DNA of 64,000 bases from Homarus americanus. Its lineage: Eukaryota; Arthropoda; Malacostraca; Decapoda; Nephropidae. The notes under the pieces are model-generated. The model worked only from the letters and a program-made list of their open reading frames with translations, ran no database searches and was not told the origin of the DNA. The stretch spans positions 9,428,420-9,492,419 of the forward strand of contig NW_024722158.1 in the NCBI RefSeq assembly GCF_018991925.1. The letters are read 5' to 3'. Position 1 is the first letter of the stretch, and every line of letters begins with the position of its first letter. A program made the position numbers and the translations under genes. This document shows positions 13,240 through 25,669 of this stretch, piece by piece.

Positions 13240-14365
13240 GGGGCAGAAAGTGATTGGGACGGTAGCAGGAGAGGGGGAGAGGGAGAGGGGGAGGGGGGAT
13301 AGGTTGGTAGGAGAGGAAGAAGGAAGGGAGTAAGAGAGAGGAAGGTAAGAAAGACACAGGGAGGAAGTAAAAGAGACGAAGAGGGGGTAAGGGAGACGAA
13401 GGAAGGGGTAAGAGGACGAAGGAAGGGGAAGGTTAGAGAGACGAAGGGAAGGAATAAGAGAGACGAAGGGAAGGTAAGAGAGACGAAGGGAAGGGGGTTA
13501 GAGAGACGAAGGGAAGGGGTAAGAGAGACGAAGGGTAAGAGACGAAGGAAGGGATAAGAGACGAAGGAAGGAGGTTAGAGAGACGAAGGAAGGGGGTTAG
13601 AGAGACGAAGGAAGGAATAGGAGACGAAGGGAGGGGTAAGAGAGAGCGAAGGAGGGGTAAGAGAGACGAATGGAGGGGTAAGAGAGACGAAGGGAAGGAA
13701 TAAGAGAGACGAAGGGAGGGGGTAAGAGACGAAGGAAGGGGGTTAGAGAGAGACGAAGGGAAGGGGTAAGAGAGACGAAGGAAGGGAAGAGAGATGAAGA
13801 AGGTTAGAGACGAAGGGGAAGGAATAAGAGAGACGAAGGGAAGGGGTGAGAGGAGACGAAGGGAAGTTAGAGAGACGAAGGAAGGGGTAAGAGGACGAAG
13901 GAAGGTAAGAGAGACGAAGGAAGGGATAAGAGAGACGAAGGGAAGGAGGTTAGAGAGACGAAGGAAGGATAGAGAGACGAAGGAAGGAATAAGAGAGACG
14001 AAGGAGGGGTAAAGAGACGAAGGGAGGGGGTAAGAGAGACGAATGGAGGGGGTAAGGAGAACGAAAGGAAGGAAGAGAGACGAAGGGAGGGGTAAGAGAG
14101 ACGAAGGAAGGGGTTAGAGAGACGAAGGAAGGAATAAGAGAGACGAAGGAGGGGGTAAGAGAGACGAAGGAAGGGGGGTTTAGAGAGACGAAGGGAAGGA
14201 ATAAGAGAGACGAAGGAAGGAATAAGAGAGACGAAGGAGGGGTAAGAGAGAAGAAGGAAGGAATAAAGAGACGAAGGAGGTGAAGGAAGGAGACGAAGGA
14301 AGGGGTTAGAGAGACGAAGGTATAGGAATAAGAGAGACGAAGGGAGGGGGTAAGAGAGAGGAAAT
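13240..14365. repeat. GA-rich minisatellite, ~20-22-bp units
   Basis: About 1.1 kb built from GTAAGAGAGACGAAGGGAAG and length variants (GTTAGAGAGACGAAGG, AATAAGAGAGACGAAGG). The strand is almost pure purine apart from one C and one T per unit. Unit lengths vary by a few bases. The plus-strand open frame at 13,794-14,012 is a by-product of the repeat. Confidence 0.93.
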
Positions 14366-14369
14366 AAAG

Positions 14370-14785
14370 GGAGGATAGATAGTATTAAGAGCGATTAAAA
14401 CTTCACACTACTCAGCTAAGACTCGTGTAAATATATTATTAAAAATCAGGTACTAAGCCAACGACCGACCTTAGTTAACACTGTGATGTATAATATACCC
14501 ATCTATTTCTTATTCACTTGATAAATATTTTTTTTTCACTATAACTCTCCAAGGATTTTTACACATTGAAATATTTAAACCTATTCATTACAGAGCAAAA
14601 TTATTTACACTGAATCAATGTGGGTTGTTTTTTTTTCTCATTCAACTCTGAATGATTGAAGCTGCCTTTCGCTTCACGTCAACTATACTTTCCTCCCCCA
14701 ACACCCTCCTCCCCCCGATGGTCAGGTATAAGGAAGAAGGAAGCTATACTTTGTTGCCTGACCAAAACATTATAGTAGTGGTACC
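14370..14785. other. No recognised feature
   Basis: AT-rich unique sequence separating two minisatellites. Confidence 0.55.
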
Positions 14786-14790
14786 TTTTG

Positions 14791-15985
14791 CTTGTACACC
14801 ACGACCACTGTACTTTATACTACCTGTACACCACGACCACTCTACCTTATACTACCTGTACACCACGACCACTGTACCTTTTATACTACCTGTACACCAC
14901 GACCACTGTATCTTATACTACCTGTACACCACGACCACTGTACCTTATACTACCTGTACACCACGACCACTGTACCTTATACTACCTGTACAATCATGAC
15001 CACTGTACCTTATACTACCTGTACACCACGACCACTGTACCTTATACTACCTGTACACCACGACCACTGTATCTATACTACCTGTACACCACGACCACTG
15101 TAACTTATATACTACCTGTACACCACGACCACTGTACCTTATACTTACCTGTACACCACGACCACTGTACCTTATACTACCTGTACACCACGACCACTGT
15201 ATCTTATACTACCTGTACACCACGACCACTGTATCTTATACCACCTGTACACCACGACCACTGTATCTTATACTACCTGTACACCACGACCACTTACCTT
15301 ATACTACCTGAACACCACGACCACTCTACCTTATACTACCTGTACACCACGACCACTCTTACCTTATACTACCTGTACACCACGACCACTGCACTTATAA
15401 TTACCTGTACACCACGACCACTGTACCTTATACTACCTGTACACCACGACCACTGCACCTTATACTTACCTGTACACCACGACCACTCTACCTTATACTA
15501 CCTGTACACCACGACCACTGTATCTTATACTACTCGTACACCACGACCACTCTACCTTATATTAACCTGTACACCACGACCACTGTACCTTATACTACCT
15601 GTACACCACGACCACTCTACCTTATACTACCTGTACACCACGACCACTGTACCTTATACTACCTGTACACCACGACCACTGTACCTTATACCACCTGTAC
15701 ACCACGACCACTGTACTCTTTATACTACCTGTACACCACGACCACTCTACCTTTATACCTGTACACCACGACCACTGTACCTATACTACCTGTACACCAC
15801 GACCACTGTACCTTATACTACCTGTACACCACGACCACTGTACCTATACACTACATGTACACCACGACCACTTACCTTATATTACCTGTACACCACGACC
15901 ACTGTACCTTATACTACCTGTACACGACCACTGTACCTTATAATACCTGTACACCACGACCACTCTACCTTATACTACCTGTACA
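14791..15985. repeat. 32-bp minisatellite, about 37 copies
   Basis: The unit contains TGTACACCACGACCACTGTA followed by CCTTATACTACC, 32 bp in all. Single-base indels and GTATCTT or CTCTACC variants are scattered through it. Because 32 is not a multiple of three and the unit has no stop in the used frame, a 411-codon open frame spans the array. It reads as a cyclic Tyr/Thr/Leu/His-rich repeat and is not taken as a gene. Confidence 0.95.
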
Positions 15986-16171
15986 TACTAAATACTTTAG
16001 AAAAATCAATGTGTTTACTTTAACTGTTAGAATAAACGTAAATACGAATACAAAAATAATGTATTTGTGAAAATAAAACAAATATATAAATAATTATTAC
16101 CCCGGTTTTTTCTTCAGGTTTTGGTCACACACAAAACAACCGGTGGACAGACGGACAGACAGACAATAATT

Positions 16172-16279
16172 GGATCACCTGAAAATTAGCCCAGCCAGTT
16201 TATTTCACTTACTGGTTAAACACTAACGATACCTGAGTGGGTTAGGTTAGGTTAAAAGTGGTTAATCTTCAGGTGATCC
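16172..16279. mobile_element. Foldback element, deleted copy (copy 3)
   Basis: It begins GGATCACCTGAAAATTAGCC and ends in AATCTTCAGGTGATCC; the outer 12 bases are a perfect inverted repeat, and pairing continues for several more. One arm is full (with TTTATTTCACTTACTGGTTA and GATACCTGAGTGGGTTAGG). The other lacks the middle of the arm, as if deleted between two GATTA direct repeats. The core is only two to three TTAGG units. Relative to copies 2, 4, 5 and 6 it lies in the opposite orientation. Confidence 0.75.
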
Positions 16280-16490
16280 CAAAACATAAAATTAAATTGA
16301 GACAGACAGACAGACACACAGACAGACAGACAGAGGAAATGAAGGCAACAATCTATACTTGGTGGTAGCGGAGTATATACACTGGGGTGTAGGATATTAT
16401 TACCAACAGACCAACAGGCGACAGGACCTGGCCCGCGGACACCCAGTAGCTCGCCTGCAAAAGTAATTTTCCGGTCTTTATAGGCTGTCA
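16280..16490. other. CAGA-rich tract and unassigned sequence
   Basis: (CAGA)n-like runs lie at about 16,300-16,333. No gene is recognised. Confidence 0.5.
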
Positions 16491-16504
16491 AGGAGAGCTC
16501 TGGC

Positions 16505-17840
16505 GCTGGTGGGGCAGGGGGGTAGGAGGAGGGAGGGGTAGGAGGAGGGAGGGGTAGGAGGAGGGAGGGGGTAGGAGGAGGGAGGGGTAGGGAGAGGGAG
16601 GGGGTAGAGGAGGGAGGGTAGAGGAGGAGGGGGGTAGGGAGGAGGGAGGGGTTAGGGAGGAGGGAGGGGTAGGAGGAGGGAGGGGTAGGAGGAGGAGGGG
16701 TAGGAGGAGGGAGGGGTAGGAGGGGGTGGGGGAGGAGGAGGGAGGGGGAGGAGGGGTGGGGAGGAGGAGGGAGGGGAGGAGGAGGGAGGGGGTAGGAGGA
16801 GGAGGGGAGGAGGAGGAGGGGTAGGAGGAGGGGAGGGGAGGAGGGGTGGGGGGAGGAGGAGGAGGGGTAGGAGGGGGTGGGGGTAGGAGGAGGAGGGGAG
16901 GAGGAGGGAGGGGTAGGAGGAGGGAGGGGGTAGGAGGAGGGAGGGGGGGGGAGGGGGTGGGGGTAGGAGGAGGGAGGGGGCAGGAGGAGGGAGGGGAGGA
17001 GGAGGGAGGGGAGGAGGAGGGAGGGGTAGGAGGAGGGAGGGGTAGGAGGGGTGGGGGGTAGGAGGAGGAGGTGAGGAGGAGGGAGGGGGTAGGAGGAGGG
17101 AGGGGAGGGAGGAGGGAGGGGGTAGGAGGAGGGAGGGGAGGGAGGGGGGTGGGGGGGAGGGAGGAGGGGAGGGGAGGAGGAGGGAGGGGTAGGAGGAGGA
17201 GGGGCAGGAGGAGGAGGGGTAGGAGGAGGGAGGGGGGGAGGAGGGGGTGGGGGAGGAGGAGGAGGGGAGGAGGGAGGGAGGGGGAGGAGGAGGAGGGGAG
17301 GAGGAGGGAGGGGGTAGGAGGGGGTGGGGGTAGGAGGAGGGAGGGGCAGAGGAGGGAGGGGTAGGAGGAGGGAGGGGGGGAGGGAGGAGGGAGGGGGTAG
17401 GAGGAGGGAGGGGCAGGAGGAGGGAGGGGGGGAGGAGGGGGGTGGGGGTGGAGGAGGGAGGGGGTAGGAGGGGGTGGGGGTAGGAGGAGGAGGGGCAGGA
17501 GGAGGAGGGGGGTAGGAGAGGGAGGGGTAGAGGAGGGAGGGGGTAGGAGGGGTGGGGGGTAGAGGAGGGAGGGGGCAGGAGGAGGGAGGGGGGGTGGGAG
17601 GAGGGAGGGGGGGGAGGGAAGGGGTAGGAGGGAGGGGAGGGGGTAGGGAGGGAGGGAGGGGGTGGGGAGGAGGGAGGGGGTAGGGAGGAGGGGAGGGGTA
17701 GGGAGGAGGGAGGTAGGAGGGGAGGGGGTAGGAGGAGGGAGGGGGGTAGAGGAGGGAGGGGTAGGAGGAGGGACGGGGGTAGGAGGAGGAGGGGGTAGGA
17801 GGAGGGAGGGGGGTAGGAGGAGGGAGGGGGGGGTGGAGGG
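16505..17840. repeat. G-rich minisatellite, ~16-bp units (G-quadruplex-prone)
   Basis: Over 1.3 kb is built from GGAGGAGGGAGGGGTA and shorter variants, with runs of three to nine Gs throughout. Cytosine is almost absent. The 451-codon minus-strand frame is pure Pro/Ser/Leu/Thr and follows from the repeat. The G-run density satisfies the usual G-quadruplex pattern many times over. Confidence 0.95.
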
Positions 17841-18470
17841 CAAGGAGGAGGAGGAGGCGAGGAGGAGGAAGGATAAAGGAGGAGAGCTAGGGAGAAGACG
17901 TAATAGGAGGAGAAAGAGGGAGAAATAGGGGGAAGAGAAGAGAGAGGGAGAGGGAGAAGGAGGGGGGAGGAGAGAGAGAGTAGGGAGAAAAAAGAGAGAG
18001 AGGGAGAAATAGGGGAGGTGGAGGAGAAAGGTGAAATACGATCAACAGGATTGGGAGGAACAAAAGTGGAAGAGGCATAAACGAAAACAAGGCGCAGGAG
18101 GAATGGTAGAACGAGAATAAGGGAAGAAAGAGAGAGAGAGAGAGGAGAGGGAGGAGAGGAGAGGAGAGAGAGGAGGAGAGAGAGAGTAGGGAATATGAAC
18201 AGTAGAGATAGGGATTAGAAGAGAGGTAAAGAGAAGAGGAGAGAGAAGGAGAGATCAATGACAAAAATTAAAGTGAGAATAAAAGGAAATAAGGAAAAGA
18301 AACAAAGTAGAGATAGTTGGAGGAGGAGGAGGAGAGGAGAAATGAGGGAAGAAAGAAAAGAGAGAGATAGAGACGGAGAGAAAAAATAAAGAAAGATGAG
18401 ACTAGGAAAGAAAAAGGTGAAAAGGGGGAGAGAAGGACGGCAGGGGGGGCAGGGTCGTTAAAGAGTAAGT
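17841..18470. repeat. Polypurine (GA-rich) tract
   Basis: The purine bias of the G-rich array continues for about 600 bp as irregular GAGAGG, GGAGAA and AGAGAG runs with few pyrimidines. There is no periodic unit, only low complexity. Confidence 0.85.
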
Positions 18471-18559
18471 AAGTGAAGGAAAACAGGTGGATGAAGACGC
18501 CAACTACCTTCTCTTCCTGGTGGCTGACACAAACCATACCTCAGCCACTCCTCTACCGG

Positions 18560-18975
18560 GTCAGCCACAGTGCCAGTCCCCACAATGTACCAGCCACAGT
18601 GCCACATCACACACAGTGTGCCAGCCACAGTGCCACACTACCACACAGTGTGCCAGCTACAGCCACACCCAAGTGTGCCAGACAGTACTACATAGTGTGC
18701 CAGCTACAGTGCCACACTCCTCACACAGTGTGCCAGCTACAGTGCCACACTCACCACACAGTGTATCAGCCACAGTGCCACATAGTGCTATCTCACACAG
18801 TGTGCTAGCCACAGTGCCACACTCACCAGAGTGTCAGCCACAGTGCCACACTCCTCACACAGTGTGCCAGCTACAGTGTCACACTCACCACACAGTGTAT
18901 CAGCCACAGTGCCACACAGTGCTACTCTTCACACAGTGTGCCAGCCACAGTGCCACACTCCCCACACAGTGTCTA
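18560..18975. repeat. ~33-bp minisatellite (CACAGTGTGCCAGC)
   Basis: Repeats of CACACAGTGTGCCAGCTACA followed by GTGCCACACTCCT run for about 410 bp, with GTATCAGCC variants and shorter units at the left. The plus-strand frame at 18,487-19,059 is a by-product. Confidence 0.9.
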
Positions 18976-18979
18976 GCAC

Positions 18980-19525
18980 ATTCCACTTTCATCTCGCCTC
19001 GCAGTTTTAGTAAAGTTCCCTTTGAACCGATGGAGGGGAAGGTTTGCATGTTGATTTAAGTTATGTTTTAGGATAAACCAAGAATTGCTCCCAAACGAGC
19101 CAGAAAATGATATTAAAAGAGTATCAAATTGAAATCATTGTTGAACGTCAGCCGAGCATGAGCCACACAGGAGGGAGGAGGGTCCGGAGAGGTAAGTGCG
19201 TGGTGTCAATTTTGTGTACCCTTACCACGTCACTCGGCGGCCTTGTAAGGAGGGACCTGTTCATGGCACAATATATTTTGGTTATCGTCGGCTGGACTCA
19301 CATCACGGAAAACATTTTGTGACAGATTTCTCTCTCCAGCGAAAAACATATTTGTTGCGTAAACAAGTAATCTCTGAAGACTGAGTTATTTATCAGTTTT
19401 TACTTAAAGTAAAAGGAATTACAAACTAAAACTTTTTACGTAACTATTAGAGTCGGCATAAGGTTTATCACACTGAAACCGAAACGTATATAGAAAGGCG
19501 AACAAGGGACAGGGAAATACAGAGC
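18980..19525. other. No recognised feature
   Basis: Unique-looking sequence. Open frames of 62-71 codons on the plus strand have no domain. Confidence 0.5.
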
Positions 19526-19529
19526 ACGC

Positions 19530-19746
19530 GCACACACACACACACACACATAAGAATAATACCATCCCATCTATTGTTAAAATAATACACAGCTCTGATT
19601 TATGTACTGTACAGCCCTATAAATGTATTGAACGTATATTATTTTCAACTACCGGCTGCAACTCTTCTTAATAAACCGATTATTATTATTATTATATATA
19701 TTATTATATATTATATATTATTATTATTATTAATATTACATATTAT

Positions 19747-19777
<31 letters not shown>
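19530..19777 (+). mobile_element. Retroelement 3' tail with (TTA)n and flanking (CA)n
   Basis: After a (CA)n run (19,530-19,550), the segment at 19,635-19,680 contains CGGCTGCAACT and AATAAACCGA and then TTA/ATT repeats to about 19,750, followed by another CA run to 19,777. The end matches that at 3,260-3,330, so both are copies of one family's 3' terminus. No coding part is attached. Confidence 0.6.
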
Positions 19778-19778
<1 letters not shown>

Positions 19779-19899
19779 CACATACGCTTGGTCACTACCT
19801 TAAAATACTGATGTTTACTCCCGTTTCGATGTTTTGTTTAGAGTATCGACACACTCCCTCACACACACGCTGGTTCTCCCACAAAAACGATACTGATAA

Positions 19900-20500
19900 A
19901 ATTCTATGGAAATAAAAAGAGTATTCCATCTCCCTCCCTCCTTCCTTCCTGCGTCAACTCTCTCTCTCTCCTCCATTGTGTATTTATTTATAGTTGTTTA
20001 TACGCAAAACATTCTAATACTCATCACATATTCCTACCTACAGGGAAACACCGTGTAGAATGTTATCAGAGGGACAGGTGATATCTGGCAGGTACGTTTG
20101 GTATAGGGTGAATTTTTCCTCATCAACAACTAATTAATGTAGGGGGCAATGTCGATGTTTCGGTGATAATTAAAACAACTTGACGATATACAACTTGGGG
20201 TTTATGGGTCAACTGTTAACGGGTAGATTAAATAGAAACACTGTAGATTGAGTACAGTGAAGTGATGAGTCGATAGATGGGAGTTAATCCTTTGGTGACA
20301 CTTTGGTTGAGTTTGGTGGCTGCTACTAACATTCATATATAATGTCCCATCATAGGTACCTTGCTTTGGTGAACATAATTACAGCCGTTTCAAGTGTTGG
20401 TCGCAATTTTTTTGTTTCCATTTATGTATTTCCCAACATTAAATCAATTACCATATAAACATTAAGTTTGTATTTCATGAATATATAAATACAAATACAG
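19900..20500. other. No recognised feature
   Basis: AT-rich unique-looking sequence; short TC-rich stretch near 19,928-19,975. Confidence 0.5.
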
Positions 20501-20620
20501 GGTTGAAGTCATAAGTCAATTGCAATGGAAATTTTTAATCAGTTGGTTATAATCTGAAACGTGAACATTACATAAACGATAGATTAAAAACTCCCATTCG
20601 AATTGACTTATGACTCATCC
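20501..20620. mobile_element. 120-bp foldback (MITE-like) element
   Basis: Bases 20,501-20,540 (GGTTGAAGTCATAAGTCAAT ... TTTTTAATC) are nearly the reverse complement of 20,582-20,620 (GATTAAAAACTCCC ... GACTTATGACTCATCC), with a few mismatches over about 39 bp and a 41-bp spacer. No open frame is present. It has the size and shape of a MITE. I could not define a target-site duplication. Confidence 0.75.
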
Positions 20621-20699
20621 AAATTCGCATTGGCTATGACGGACAACATAGTGAAGTGAAATCAACAAAGGTGGTCCCAGGAAATACGGGAAAATTGGG

Positions 20700-21005
20700 T
20701 CACTTTTGGAGCTGGTCACACACTAGAAATACCACATTATTAAACACTTCCTCGGCCAGGATATAATCAAATGAGAGATACAAATGGTCAAAACAATAGC
20801 ACCTTTTTTTCACCCTAAACCCAAATTTGTGGTTAAAATATGGAATTTTACGAACAAAAATTCCACCATAGGATAACACACGACTCAAAACACCAAATTT
20901 CAGAGTTTCATAAAAAAAATAAATAAAAAAAAACACCGTAAAGGCTACTAATATAGATGGTATCAGTGGAAGGTCACATCGTAGGGCCGCTCGTAGCCTT
21001 ACCAT
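20700..21005 (-). other. Open reading frame of 101 codons, unrecognised
   Basis: The minus-strand frame begins MVRLRAALRCDLPLIPSILV and includes a hydrophobic stretch (VFFFIYFF). I recognise no domain, and AT-rich DNA easily produces such a frame by chance. Coding status is unsupported. Confidence 0.12.
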
Positions 21006-21405
21006 GATATATTTGATATTGTAGACGTAAGGTAGTAGTGACTCCAGCTGATACTGCTTACCCAGCCTTCGGAGGATCTTAAGTCACAGAAAAAAGAATT
21101 TGAAAAAAAAAGTTAACTATGTTTTTACCAAGTTTTCGATAATAGCATTTACACTTGTAATTAATCTGTGTTTTGTTGATAAAAGTAATCAGGTTTTAGT
21201 GTCTACTGGTGGCACACATCCACACGTTGTCATGATGTTGGTGAACCTAACAAATACATCCCGCACTACCATGTATAAAATAAAGAGAGGAGAAACAAAA
21301 TTTGACCTGGTGACCGTCAGGACCTGGCGGTGGACCCCAGCATCCCACCATCTCGCTCCCTACTTAATAATGTCTCCAACAATTATATTAACATATGTAT
21401 TACCA

Positions 21406-21409
<4 letters not shown>

Positions 21410-21445
<36 letters not shown>

Positions 21446-21602
21446 GATGATGGGAGGTTAAATGTAAGAAATAATGAATGGAAAACACAAGGGATTTTAA
21501 GATAAATATATAGAGAGAGTGAAATATCTGCGTTGTGAGAGATAACTAATACGTGTGTGGGCATACGAGACGTGATTTAAAGATACATATATTCTCAAAG
21601 CG

Positions 21603-21653
<51 letters not shown>
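21410..21653. repeat. (GT)n and (AG)n microsatellites
   Basis: GT repeats at about 21,410-21,443 and AG repeats at about 21,606-21,653, separated by unique sequence. Confidence 0.93.
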
Positions 21654-21657
<4 letters not shown>

Positions 21658-22055
21658 AAATTAAAAAGTGAGATCAAATTTATTAAAAAAATCAACGAGT
21701 CATGGCAAGAAAATCATGATTAAAAAATTAGAACAGTTTGCAAATACAGTGTTAGAAAAATTAAACTGAGATGAATTAGCAAAATAGAATAACAAAGAAA
21801 ACAGCGTAAGAAGAGGAAAATGATGGGAGGAGGGATTAATGACGATAATTTTTAGAGAACAGAGAACATAATAAACAATGGAAGTACGAAGGAAGTAGTA
21901 AAGCAAAAAGAGAAGTAAAAGGATATTCAAATAAAGATAAAATATTGAAAAGTTGTTAAAGATGAGGAGGACACGAAGGTTGAAGGCAACAATATGTCAC
22001 CAGGATTTATAACCATTACACTCACCATCAACAAATGTTCCTTCTGATGTGTCAC

Positions 22056-22368
22056 TAACCTAACCTAACCAAAGCTAATCTAACCTAAACTAACCAAACC
22101 TAAACAAACCAAACCTAACCTCAACTAACCTAACCAAACCTAAACTAACCTAACCAAACCTAAACTAACCTAACCAAACCTAACCTAACCAAATCAAATC
22201 AAATCAAATCAAACCAAACCAAACCAAACCTAACCTCAACTAACCAAACCTAAACTAACCTAACCAAACCTAACCTAACCTAACCAAATCAAACCAAACC
22301 AAACCTAACCTCAACTAACCTAACCTAACCAAACCAAAACCAACCTAACCAAACCTAACCTAACCTAT
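22056..22368. repeat. Interstitial telomere-like array (CCTAA and variants)
   Basis: About 310 bp of CCTAACC mixed with CCAAACC, CTAAACTAACC and AAATC variants. It is the longest block of the family in the window. Higher-order phrases such as CTAACCTAACCAAACCTAAA recur, which suggests local amplification after the pentamer mutated. Confidence 0.88.
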
Positions 22369-22597
22369 GTTCCTGTTCACATTTTCTCACCACGCTCTGC
22401 TCTCATGCTCAACCGACTATTACCTCCACTGGATAAAGGTCAAGCGTTTTTTTAATAGGACATAATGATGCTCTGATATGGGATGGGTAGTAGTCCTCTC
22501 ACTTAGGCTGTGTATACCTTACATAATCGTCATCTATTGGTTTGTCAGATGTCCACAGAAACGAGATTACCGGTTAGAAATACTGATGACACCCGAC

Positions 22598-22646
<49 letters not shown>

Positions 22647-22647
22647 T

Positions 22648-22707
<60 letters not shown>

Positions 22708-22775
22708 GACATAAAAAATAGTATCAGTTTTGCAAATACTCGATAGTGAAAAATCAGTCAAAACTCAACCAGGGG

Positions 22776-22820
<45 letters not shown>
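22598..22820. repeat. (AAT)n and (TC)n microsatellites
   Basis: AAT repeats at about 22,598-22,707 with one ATGT interruption, and TC repeats at about 22,779-22,819. Confidence 0.95.
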
Positions 22821-22821
<1 letters not shown>

Positions 22822-22824
22822 GCA

Positions 22825-25150
22825 AAACATTTCCAAAATAGGGCAACAGCAATTTTGGAGCCGCTGCAACACAAGCGCCATAGATTGCAGTCTTTGATTT
22901 CCTGCCTGGTGAGTGGCGATCCTCCCCTCCTGCACTATTAAAGTCACCATTATTCTACTGGGGAACGTACACACTATTTTTGGGTATATTTCTATAGTAG
23001 TCACTATTTTCAGCGGTTCATTGACAGTGTGTTGTTGTGACTGACTTCTGTAATTGTTATTACTGGTGTGTGTACTAACTGTCTCCTACGCATTAGATAC
23101 ATTATTCTCACACCCCTGTCACCCATGGAAGCTCTGACATTGGAGGAATTCCGTATTCTCCAATGTTTGTTTGGCATATTTATTGTAAATTTATCAGATT
23201 TTCTTTTACTTTATAAACGTATAAGGATTTAATATTTTTGAACTAGTTCCTCCCACTCGGTAGTGGTAGAAGAGACAGGTCCTGCCTCCAGACACTAATA
23301 AATGCAGCTCTACTCATTTTGCTTTTGTTGCGCGTTGTCCGAATGACAGCAAGACCCGCACGCCTGCCGCCCGGCCGTCTGGGACATTGAGGATACAACC
23401 ACTAGTAGACTAGGTCTCCCTTGTGTGTTGGACGGCCTTGAAGATTATGTCAAAACTTCAAGCGCTACTTCAGCTCCTTTCATCATGTTAGCACCAGAGA
23501 ACAGTTCTATCGATCGTGTTGCCACCTGGAGGTACAGTTTCATGCCTGGGATTTTTATGTACACCAGGAGAGCCAAAAACCGACCTAAGTCGGTAGCAAT
23601 GGACAGAACAACGTTTTTTCAGGTTAGTGCCGGAATATCATAAGGAACAACACGTCCAAAGTCTTCGAGTTTCCCGTGTGTGTGTTTACCAGGGAAGAAG
23701 ATGATGCGAAAGATACATTTTATTCTTTTTAACAAGGAAAAGATTAGTCTTGAAATTTTACACTGGATAATACTTATGCTCATATTAGCCTGCACGGGGA
23801 ACTATTCCACGTGTACCATCTCTTTTGTTTTATGGGTAATAATTTCTACCAACATCTGAGCAGTCTGCTTATTTTCAGTCCTTCAAATAGTGATATAAAT
23901 ATCATGAGTATTTACATAATATTTGTTTGTGTAACAAACAATATGTGAAGTACATGTTCATACACTCATAGAGCACAACACCAGGTGTGACCTCATTACC
24001 AAGTGCCAAGTATTCTGGACTTCCGCCTCACGACTCTATTGGTTGTTTTGGTATTAAACTTTATAAAACTTACATAAAACCAGTAGTTTCGGGCCCCTTA
24101 ACTCATCCCTTATCAAGGATGTCACAGTTACCTCAGAGAAGCCACAAATACTTGAGTCAACTAAACATTAACTCTCCTCTCACAGTATCCCCTGACCCAT
24201 CACGCAGCCACTCTGATAAAGGGGGGTCTGGGATACAGCTAGAGAGGAAGAGCCACCTATTATAAACCTGGATCCATCAACTATTTACTTTGCCTTGAAC
24301 TCTGCACAGTGTAAGGAGCAGTATGGCCTAATGTGTTCTAAGGATATCATTGCTCTTGGCACTCGTCGCTACAAGAATCATGACAGACAGTCCGGTGAAA
24401 AATGATAATGAAGACACTTAGAATGAACAATCTCCAATAAGAAAGATAAAAAATAAATAAAAAAAAAATCTCCGGAGCCGCTTGATACCATGAAAACAAA
24501 AATAAAAACATTGTCAGGATACACGGTGAAGAAGCAGTTATTAATTCCACATCAGGATCACATATCACAACACAAATTTTGAGATGAACTTAATTATCCT
24601 CCAGTATGATTAGATTAAGTTCATCCCCACAACACCACCACGCGATCGTTGACTGGTCCGATGCCGGGGACAATGACCAGTGTTCTCGGTCAAAGGTTCA
24701 GTTAACAGTGAGCCACATCATTATTTATAACAATAGTTTCAAACAACTTCTCCGAACTGTACCACGGCGAAAACCAGCGATGAATCAGATGTTTGTCAAT
24801 CCTACAAAAAATGTATCATTAAGAACTGTCAGGTGTTACTGTCAGCAAAACATGGGGGAAAAGCTGTATTACTGGAGACACAATAGCTCCGCCCACGTTA
24901 AAGCAACAGCATCCAAGAGTGATGTTCGCAGAAGGGAAGCAACGACTCATACTTCAACCATACATAAAATTCCAATACTGAAACTCGTGGAGTCTCTGTA
25001 AAACAGGCTGGAACACTTGTTATGCTTACAACACTTTAAATGGTAGCAGAGATGACAGTTGGAGTTAATGTCATATCTAATGGTCATCTTTCTTGTTCCT
25101 TCAGCCCTTTCAATGAATCTGTGCGAGTTATGTAGGAACAAACATAGACA
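22825..25150. other. About 2.3 kb of unique-looking sequence
   Basis: This block is not tandemly repeated. Open frames at 23,425-23,643 (72 codons), 23,987-24,265 (92 codons) and 24,606-25,001 (131 codons), all plus strand, show no domain that I recognise. The 131-codon frame starts MIRLSSSPQHHHAIVDWSDA and has several basic and Cys residues. It is the longest non-repetitive plus-strand frame here and could be an exon or a transposon remnant. Confidence 0.35.
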
Positions 25151-25270
25151 AAAAATATTCAGAATAACGACAAATTATTCAGAATAACGACAAATTATTC
25201 AGAATAACGACAAAATACTCAAAGTAACGACAAATTATTCAAAATAACGACAAATTATTCAAAATATTTT
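25151..25270. repeat. 20-bp tandem repeat, about 6 copies
   Basis: Repeats of ATTCAGAATAACGACAAATT with CTCAAAGTAACG and TTCAAAATAACG variants, then a diverged last unit near 25,278. Confidence 0.93.
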
Positions 25271-25669
25271 CTTCTCAAACTAACGACAAACCAGTACACA
25301 TCAGCTGGAGCAAGACGCTACCTACACTTCACCATGAAGCTACGGTGCCTGACCTTTACAATCAAGAGAAAAGCGGAACATTGAAGTCAGCTCAAATTAA
25401 CTATATTTTCCGTTCCCAGATAAAGGTTGTCACACAGGACTACCCAGAACGAAGTAACCCTCGCTGGAGAGAAGTTCCTCAAGTGAACCTCGATACACTG
25501 AACAAGTGCCGGCATGTGGCTTGTAAACGCTGAACTACTAAGAAGAATAGATGGAGCACAGTTTACCTCTTACTGAATGTCGGCCTTCCAATTGCCACAG
25601 CTCAGCCGGCAGCCCCTAAAATACTTCTTAACTTTCTCAGCCGTGGATGGCCCAGGAAAGGGACAGAGA

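Noticed and set aside
14788..16023. 411-codon Tyr/Thr/His-rich open frame
   Set aside because: It lies entirely in the 32-bp minisatellite, whose unit lacks stops in the used frames. Indels change the frame without regard to coding.
16488..17843. 451-codon Pro/Ser/Leu open frame on the minus strand
   Set aside because: It is the complement of the G-rich minisatellite, of low complexity and without unique coding sequence at either end.
22056..22368. True telomere
   Set aside because: The CCTAA units are degenerate and mixed with variants, with unique sequence on both sides, so this is interstitial DNA and not a chromosome end.
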